Shown here one piece after another: positions 59,423-64,000 of a stretch of 64,000 nt of DNA. Every line of letters starts with the position of its first letter. Position 1 is the first letter of the stretch. The translations under genes were made by a program, and so were the position numbers. This DNA comes from DASSYK01 sp036258315 (GTDB taxonomy: Bacteria > Actinomycetota > Thermoleophilia > Solirubrobacterales > 70-9). The stretch spans positions 1 to 64,000 of the forward strand of contig DATADX010000029.1 in NCBI GenBank assembly GCA_036258315.1, read 5' to 3'. The notes below the pieces were generated by a model. It was given only the letters and a program-made list of their open reading frames with translations. It was not told the origin of the DNA and ran no database searches.

Positions 59423-61906
59423 GTCGGGTCTGCAGAGCCGGCGATCCAGCACCGTCAGGTGCGAGACCCGCTTCTTGCCGGTCCGGAAGCGCGCCCGGAG
59501 CACCCGCTTGCGCACCGACCAGGCCTTGTTTCTCAGCGTCTCGCCGTTGAGGCGAACCGCGCAGGGCCGCAGCCGCTTCTTCAGGGTCTCGAGCGATGCC
59601 TCGAGGTCGATCCTGTGGCGCGGCGCGCGCTTCACGATCAGTCGCCAGCGCCCGCGCTTCTCCCGCGAGACGAGCTCGCCGTTCTCGCGGAACAGCGAGT
59701 TCGTCCGCCCGCGCGGGAAGGCGAGCAGGTGCAGCTCGCGCGAGACGCTCTCCAGCCCCACGGTCGCGTTGTCGGAGCCGTAGGAAGCCAGCGTGTCGAC
59801 GGTCGCGGGCAGCAGCGCCAGCACCGCGCCCGCCCGAACCAGCATCGGCAGCTCCCCGAGCGGCGCCGGGATCGCGACATCGCGGCCGCCGGCCAGGGTC
59901 GGGGCGCGCCGCAGGCGCAGCCCGCCGCCCTGCTCGTCGTAGGTGACCGCGCGCCAGAAGTCGACCCAGCGGCCGGCGGGGAGGTACACCGAGCGGCTCG
60001 TCTGCCCAGGGCCATGGACCGGCGCCGCGAGCAGGTCGCGGCCGAACATGAACTCGTCCTCCTGCGCGACCGCGCTCGGATCGCCCGGGTGCGTGAGGGC
60101 GAGGTGACGCATCATCGGCATCCCGGTGCTGCGGTACTCGGCGTCGGCCGCGACCAGGTACGGGTAGAGCTGGGTGCGGAGCTTCGCGTAGCGTCGCCAC
60201 ACCGGGAGGATCTCGGGGTCGTGGATCTGAGGGCGCGGGGTCGGGTTGAGGTCCACCCCGTTCGCCTCGGTTCGCATCACCCCGGACACGGCGCCGAGCT
60301 CGATCCAGCGGATCAGCATCTCGGGGGTGAGGCGGTCGTCGAACAGCGAGAAGAAGCCGCCGATGTCCGAGCCCCACCGCGAGATCCCCGAGGTCCCGAG
60401 CGAGAGCGCCTGCTTGATCGCCGAGTCGATCCCGTCGAAGCCCCAGTCGGTGGTCGGGTCGCCCCCCCAGACGACCTGCGCGCACGGGTGCACCCCGGTC
60501 CACCCCGAGCGGATGAACGCGACCGGCGGCGGGGAGACGGTCCGCGCGTAGTCCCAGCTCGCGCAGTGGTAGAGCGCCGGGTAGAGGTTGTGCATCTGGG
60601 TGCCGGGGGCGCCGCTCGCGGACTGGGCGTCCAGCGGCGTGTACTCGCCGAAGTCCTCCATCCAGCCGTCGTATCCGTGACTCACCGCCTCCGAGAGCAG
60701 GCCGGCGAAGAACGCGCGCCCCGGCTGCGCCGAGAAGTCGAACTGCGAAACGGAGAACGGCGTCGTCGGGCTGGCGGCGTACTGATAGACGTAGGGCTCT
60801 GCGAGGGCGTTGGTGTTGAGCGCCCCGGCCGCCGAGGCCTGGCCGTAGGCGGGCGAGTAGCTGGTGCAGATCATCGGGTTGAAGTAGGTGGTGATCGCAT
60901 AGCCGGCCTCGTGGAACTCGGCGGTCCGCTGCCGCTGCTGGTCCTCGATTCCCCGCTGGTCGCCGCACGGCAGGTAGTGCAGGTAGGTGTTGACTGCGGA
61001 CCCCGGGACGTCACCGGCGCGCAGCGACCGCGCCTGTCCGGGCTGGTCCGAGCCGGTCGGCTGGTACCAGGGGCCGAACACCCACGGCCCCGCCGGGGCC
61101 GGCTGGCGTCCGGTGATCGACGTCAACCGGCGCACCGCGTCAGCCGGCGCGGGACCGGCGAGAAAGCGGAGGCTCAGGGAGGTCGCCTCGGCCTCGACGC
61201 TCCACGCCCCGACGTCCGGGTTGGCGAGCCGGAAGTAGCTGCGCTCGGCGTTGTCGAGCAGCACGCCGTAGCCCGCGGTGGAGAGCAGCCAGGGCATCGG
61301 AAAGTACGTCGCGTCGTCGCGCGGGCTCCAGCCCTGCGGCGGCACGATGAACGAGATCACCGCCCGCTCGTCGGCCTCGTAGGGTCCGTCGGAGACGTAG
61401 TTCTCCACCTCGTTTCCGCGCTGGTCCACCGCGTTCGACCGCTCCCCGAAGCCGAGGTAGCGCTCGCCGGGCCGCGTGTCGAACCCGATCCCGATCGCCG
61501 TGACGCCGGTGGTGCCGCCGGTCACCGAGGCCGACAGGCGGACGATCCCGTCGCCGCCGGGCGCGAGCCGGATGTGGATCCCATGCGCGGGGTCGGTCGT
61601 CTCCAGGTCGGCCTCGTAGGCTCCTCCGGAAGAACCGCCCGAGGCGACGCGGGTGGCGTGGAACCAGCCGGCCGCGGTGCGGAAGCCCAGCGTCCCGCTC
61701 GGCCCAGGGCCGAGCCCCGCGTTCTCCGCGAGGACCGTCGCGCCGGCGGAGTCCGCGAGGCGCAGGTGCCACGGATCGGACGAGACCTCGGCGCGCAGCG
61801 GCCCGGCCGTGACCTGGGCCGCGGCCGGAGTCGCGAGCGTGGCCCCCAACCCGGAAAGGGCCGCGACGATGCCGATCGGAAGGAGCCGGAGCCGGTGCGC
61901 GGTCAC
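59420..61906 (-). CDS. secreted glycoside hydrolase family 31 enzyme
   Basis: The 828-residue protein has a Sec signal peptide (hydrophobic stretch ending TLATPAAAQ), a beta-rich N-terminal domain and a GH31 catalytic barrel. The nucleophile is in GYDGWMEDFGEYTPLD and the acid/base in RWGSDIGGFFSLFDD. Supporting motifs are FIRSGWTGVHP, VVWGGDPTTDW and GMPMMRHLALTHP. The family includes alpha-glucosidases, alpha-xylosidases and sulfoquinovosidases. The Phe after SDIGG differs from the Tyr of sulfoquinovosidase YihQ, so the substrate is open. The last 90 or so residues are very Lys/Arg-rich, perhaps wall-binding. GTG 61906 overlaps the metO stop (GTGA). Confidence 0.88.
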   Translation of the reverse strand: MTAHRLRLLPIGIVAALSGLGATLATPAAAQVTAGPLRAEVSSDPWHLRLADSAGATVLAENAGLGPGPSGTLGFRTAAGWFHATRVASGGSSGGAYEADLETTDPAHGIHIRLAPGGDGIVRLSASVTGGTTGVTAIGIGFDTRPGERYLGFGERSNAVDQRGNEVENYVSDGPYEADERAVISFIVPPQGWSPRDDATYFPMPWLLSTAGYGVLLDNAERSYFRLANPDVGAWSVEAEATSLSLRFLAGPAPADAVRRLTSITGRQPAPAGPWVFGPWYQPTGSDQPGQARSLRAGDVPGSAVNTYLHYLPCGDQRGIEDQQRQRTAEFHEAGYAITTYFNPMICTSYSPAYGQASAAGALNTNALAEPYVYQYAASPTTPFSVSQFDFSAQPGRAFFAGLLSEAVSHGYDGWMEDFGEYTPLDAQSASGAPGTQMHNLYPALYHCASWDYARTVSPPPVAFIRSGWTGVHPCAQVVWGGDPTTDWGFDGIDSAIKQALSLGTSGISRWGSDIGGFFSLFDDRLTPEMLIRWIELGAVSGVMRTEANGVDLNPTPRPQIHDPEILPVWRRYAKLRTQLYPYLVAADAEYRSTGMPMMRHLALTHPGDPSAVAQEDEFMFGRDLLAAPVHGPGQTSRSVYLPAGRWVDFWRAVTYDEQGGGLRLRRAPTLAGGRDVAIPAPLGELPMLVRAGAVLALLPATVDTLASYGSDNATVGLESVSRELHLLAFPRGRTNSLFRENGELVSREKRGRWRLIVKRAPRHRIDLEASLETLKKRLRPCAVRLNGETLRNKAWSVRKRVLRARFRTGKKRVSHLTVLDRRLCRPD

Positions 61907-62178
61907 GCCCCGCCGGCCACGGCGGGGAGAATCGTGACCTCGTCACCATCGTTGACGCTGGTCTCGAGGCCATCCTGGAAGCGGATGTCCTCACCGGATA
62001 CGTAGACGTTCACGAACCGCCGCAGATCCCCGTCCTGGGTGATTCGATCGCGAAGTCCGTCGTGCTGGTCGAAGACGGCGTCGAGCGCCTCGCCGACCGT
62101 CGAGCCCTCGACCTCGAGCTCTCCCTCCCCGCCGGTCGCGGCCCTGAGCTGCGCTGGAATCTTGACCGTGATCGACAT
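61903..62178 (-). CDS. metO: ThiS/MoaD-like sulfur-carrier protein, MetO-type
   Basis: The 91-residue beta-grasp protein contains MSITVKIPAQLRAATGG, GEALDAVFDQHDGLRDRI, FVNVYVSGEDIRFQDG and VNDGDEVTILPAVAGGA. Sulfur carriers act through a C-terminal Gly-Gly thiocarboxylate. Here one Ala follows the GG, so trimming would be needed first. It lies 15 bp after the threonine-synthase homologue under a SAM-I riboswitch, which fits the MetM/MetO pair reported in Streptomyces. MoaD or CysO roles are less likely because no molybdopterin or cysteine genes are adjacent. TAAGAT 8 nt before the ATG may give it a second, riboswitch-independent promoter. Confidence 0.82.
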   Translation of the reverse strand: MSITVKIPAQLRAATGGEGELEVEGSTVGEALDAVFDQHDGLRDRITQDGDLRRFVNVYVSGEDIRFQDGLETSVNDGDEVTILPAVAGGA

Positions 62179-62186
62179 CGGCGGGG

Positions 62187-62192
62187 ATCTTA
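62187..62192 (-). promoter_or_regulatory. -10 box TAAGAT, possible internal leaderless promoter of metO
   Basis: TAAGAT ends 8 nt before ATG 62178, in the 15-bp gap after metM. It has the same hexamer and spacing as hflX. Confidence 0.4.
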
Positions 62193-62193
62193 G

Positions 62194-63432
62194 TCAGACG
62201 GCGCTCGCCGGCGCCGTGCTGAGCTCCCGCTCGAAGGCGGCCAGGGTCGGCTCGATCTCCTGCATCCGGAAGGACTCGCGCGCCGCGTCGAGGGTCTTCA
62301 GACCCTCGCCGGTGACGTAGACGACGACCCGCTCGTCCGCTCCGATCGCCCCCTGCTCGGCGAGCTTCGCGAGCACGCCGACCGTCACCCCGCCCGCGGT
62401 CTCGGTGAAGATCCCGGTCGTCTCCGCGAGCAGCCTGATCCCGGCGCGGATCTCGTCGTCGCTGACCGACTCGATCACGCCGCCCGTCCGGCGCGCGAGG
62501 TCGAGCGCGTAGGGGCCGTCGGCGGGGTCGCCGATCGCAAGGCTCTTCGCGATTGTGTCGGGCTTCTGCGGCTTGCAGACGTCGACGCCGTCGGCGAACG
62601 CCGTTGCGACCGGCGAGCAACCCTCGGCCTGAGCGCCGCAGAAGGTCGGGAGCTTCCCCTCGACCAGCCCGAGCTCGAGCCAATCCTCGATCGCGCGCCC
62701 GAGCCTGGTGAACAGCGACCCGGAGGCGATCGGCGAGACGATCCGGTCCGGGAGCTTCCACCCGAGCTGCTCGATCGTCTCGAAGGCGAGGGTCTTGGAG
62801 CCCTCGGCGTAGTACGGGCGAAGGTTGACGTTCAGGAACGCCCACGGCCGGGTCTGCGACAGCTCGGTGCAGAGCCGGTTGACGTCGTCGTAGTTCCCCT
62901 TGACGCCGACCAGGTTGGTCCCGTAGATGCCCGTCGCGAGCAGCTTCTGCTCCTCGAGGTCCGCCGGGACGAACACGTACGAGTCGAGGCCGGCGGCGGC
63001 GGCGTGCGCGGCGACGGCGTTGGCGAGGTTGCCCGTAGAGGCGCACGCGACGGTCCCGAAGCCGAGCTCCTTCGCCTTCGCCACGGCCACCGCGACGACG
63101 CGGTCCTTGAACGAATGGGTGGGATTGGCGGCGTCGTTCTTGACCCACACCTCCCCCAGCCCGAGCCGCTCCGCGAGCCGGTCGGCGCGGATCAGGGGAG
63201 TGAGGCCGGGCTCGAGCGGGTCACCGGGGCGCCCCTCTGCGAACGGGAGGAAGTCCGAGTAGCGCCAGATCCCGCGCGAGCCCGCCTGGATCTTGCGCCT
63301 CGCCTCGGCGGGGTCGAGATCGGAGTGGTCGTAGCGGACCTCGAGCGGGCCGAAGCAGCTCTCGCAGAAGAACGCGGCACCTAGCTCGTACCGGGAGGAG
63401 CACTCCTTGCAATTCAGAGATTCGACAGCCAT
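62194..63432 (-). CDS. metM: threonine-synthase homologue, probable homocysteine synthase (MetM-type)
   Basis: The 412-residue fold-type II PLP enzyme has an N-terminal zinc-ribbon-like CKEC / CESC pair (residues 8-30) and the PLP Lys in ANPTHSFKDRVVAVAV. STGNLANAVAAHAA and the C-terminal FTETAGGVTVG and TGEGLKT also fit. By sequence it would be annotated threonine synthase. Two neighbours argue otherwise: the leader is a SAM-I riboswitch, which senses the methionine product, and a sulfur-carrier gene follows. Both fit MetM, which makes homocysteine from O-phosphohomoserine and a protein thiocarboxylate. GAGGAG precedes ATG 63432. Confidence 0.75.
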   Translation of the reverse strand: MAVESLNCKECSSRYELGAAFFCESCFGPLEVRYDHSDLDPAEARRKIQAGSRGIWRYSDFLPFAEGRPGDPLEPGLTPLIRADRLAERLGLGEVWVKNDAANPTHSFKDRVVAVAVAKAKELGFGTVACASTGNLANAVAAHAAAAGLDSYVFVPADLEEQKLLATGIYGTNLVGVKGNYDDVNRLCTELSQTRPWAFLNVNLRPYYAEGSKTLAFETIEQLGWKLPDRIVSPIASGSLFTRLGRAIEDWLELGLVEGKLPTFCGAQAEGCSPVATAFADGVDVCKPQKPDTIAKSLAIGDPADGPYALDLARRTGGVIESVSDDEIRAGIRLLAETTGIFTETAGGVTVGVLAKLAEQGAIGADERVVVYVTGEGLKTLDAARESFRMQEIEPTLAAFERELSTAPASAV

Positions 63433-63447
63433 CGAGCTCCTCTGACG

Positions 63448-63480
63448 AAAAAACCTCCGCCTGGTCTGTGGGCGGAGGTT
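63448..63480 (-). terminator. riboswitch-controlled intrinsic terminator
   Basis: On the minus strand, AACCTCCGCC and GGCGGAGGTT form a perfect 10-bp stem, followed by four more U (TTTTTT in total). It sits between the SAM aptamer and the metM ribosome-binding site. Confidence 0.85.
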
Positions 63481-63495
63481 CCGAGGAAACTCTTC

Positions 63496-63609
63496 CCACA
63501 TCTTCCAGGCCTTCTCGAACCTGCTGGATTTGGCACCTCTCCTCGGACTCAGGTCCGAGGTGGTTGCCGGGGCTTCGTCGGGCCAGTCCCTCCACCCCTC
63601 TTGATGTGG
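63496..63609 (-). ncRNA. SAM-I (S-box) riboswitch aptamer
   Basis: On the minus strand, P1 is CCACATC (63603-63609) paired with GATGTGG (63496-63502). The core contains GGGACTGGCCCGACGAAG, CCGGCAACC and GGTGCCAAATCC, all S-box hallmarks. P3 is a strong hairpin, CCTCGGAC / GTCCGAGG. The intrinsic terminator follows. High SAM should therefore stop transcription before metM. Confidence 0.92.
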
Positions 63610-63627
63610 TGCAGCTATGTGGGGCGG

Positions 63628-63633
63628 AATATA
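63628..63633 (-). promoter_or_regulatory. -10 box TATATT of the metM leader
   Basis: TATATT would start transcription near 63621, about 12 nt before P1 of the aptamer. No clear -35 is seen. Confidence 0.4.
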
Positions 63634-63706
63634 GCAACGCGGTCTCCGGGCTCGCGTAGAGTTCGGCCGGCGATGGACGACGCGACGACAACCGCGGAGC
63701 CGGCAG

Positions 63707-64000
63707 ATGCCGAACCTCCCTCGCCCGAGACTGCGCCGAGGTGCGCGCGGCGGGCAGCTCGTCGCGCCCGACCAGGCTGAGTCCCGCGCCCCGCACGTCG
63801 AGGAGATCGCCGCCGAGGGTCTGCGCTGGGTGAAGCTCGACCAGCCCGGCGCTCCCGAGGAGGCCTGGCTGGAGGAGAACTTCGACTTCCACGCTCTCGA
63901 CCTCGAGGACGTCCTCTCGCGCAACCAGCGCCCGAAGATCGACAAGTACGAGGACTACCTGTTCATCGTCCTCCAGTTCCCGATCTTCGACAGCACCCGG
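63707..64000 (+). CDS. corA: CorA-family magnesium/cobalt transporter, N-terminal part (3' end outside window)
   Basis: The frame is open from ATG 63707 to the window edge (98 codons). GGAG lies 7 nt upstream. After a basic N-terminus, the sequence LRWVKLDQPGAPEEAWLEEN, FDFHALDLEDVLSRNQRPKI and DKYEDYLFIVLQFPIFD matches the cytosolic domain of CorA (the LxxEDxL..RQRPKxExYxxxLFxVL pattern). The pore helices with GMN would lie beyond the window. Confidence 0.9.
   Translation, partial: MPNLPRPRLRRGARGGQLVAPDQAESRAPHVEEIAAEGLRWVKLDQPGAPEEAWLEENFDFHALDLEDVLSRNQRPKIDKYEDYLFIVLQFPIFDSTR

Noticed and set aside
59342..62005. Long plus-strand open frame of 887 codons opposite the GH31 gene
   Set aside because: Its composition is Arg/Ala/Gly/Pro-rich with no domain, and it is antisense to a gene with full catalytic motifs. 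This is typical of GC-rich DNA.
62194..63432. Plain annotation as threonine synthase (thrC)
   Set aside because: The protein similarity fits, but the SAM-I riboswitch and adjacent sulfur-carrier gene favour a methionine role. A tree and a search for a second thrC would settle it.
63448..63609. T-box leader upstream of metM
   Set aside because: The leader lacks the T-box AGGGUGGNACCGCG sequence and specifier loop. The CTGGCCCGACGAAG core and P1 pairing are S-box features.
63673..63777. Short plus-strand ORF starting at ATG 63673 before corA
   Set aside because: It overlaps the corA start in another frame, ends at TGA 63775-63777 and has no recognisable features. The corA frame from ATG 63707 has a ribosome-binding site and family motifs.

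Overview
The window is a GC-rich bacterial chromosome segment of housekeeping genes, almost all on the minus strand. The gene order (hflX, dapF, miaA, miaB, recX, recA, cinA, ftsK, rnj, dapA, dapB, M16 peptidase, pnp, rpsO, ribF, truB, nrnA, rbfA, infB, nusA, rimP, then coaBC, rpoZ, gmk, mihF and the pyr operon) is actinobacterial. mIHF, an ECF sigma/anti-sigma pair, frequent leaderless starts and a DapL-type lysine route fit a deep-branching Actinomycetota. Class Thermoleophilia (Solirubrobacterales-like) is my best guess from context, not a proven assignment. There are no insertion sequences, prophages, CRISPR arrays or rRNA genes.

Layout. 1-2.3 kb: the end of an unknown protein, a small secreted protein, and an ECF sigma factor with its membrane anti-sigma partner. 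2.3-9.6 kb: dut, hflX, a DMT-type transporter, dapL, dapF, miaA, miaB. 9.8-12.9 kb: a 54-residue membrane protein, an MMPL transporter and a membrane cupredoxin. 12.9-20 kb: recX, recA, thpR, an alpha/beta hydrolase, cinA, ftsK. 20.1-22.3 kb: a two-component system. 22.5-31.2 kb: rnj, dapA, amidase, dapB, an NTF2-like protein, M16 peptidase, pnp. 31.4-40.5 kb: thiol-redox genes and the rimP-nusA-infB-rbfA-truB-ribF-rpsO translation cluster. 40.7-45.6 kb: a lipoprotein with an unusual operator, dtd, a TPR protein, coaBC, rpoZ, gmk, mihF. 45.65-55.6 kb: a tightly overlapped pyrimidine operon (pyrR, pyrB, pyrC, cysteine hydrolase, carA, NTF2-like gene, carB, pyrK, pyrD). 55.7-64 kb: an alpha/beta hydrolase, RNase Z, tRNA-Arg(CCG), CDP-sugar genes, a secreted GH31 glycosidase, a SAM-riboswitch-controlled threonine-synthase homologue with a sulfur-carrier protein, and the start of corA.

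How the genes work together. dapA, dapB, dapL and dapF give the lysine/peptidoglycan route through LL-diaminopimelate, but DapF has serine at both catalytic cysteine positions. The SAM-I riboswitch, threonine-synthase homologue and ThiS/MoaD-like protein together read as a MetM/MetO homocysteine pathway (O-phosphohomoserine plus protein thiocarboxylate), not as threonine synthesis. Regulation visible in the DNA includes a promoter plus intrinsic terminator in the rimP-nusA leader, a PyrR-type RNA element over the pyrR ribosome-binding site, four 11-bp direct repeats before a lipoprotein gene, and a TANNNT box 6-8 nt before at least 14 start codons, which implies many leaderless mRNAs.
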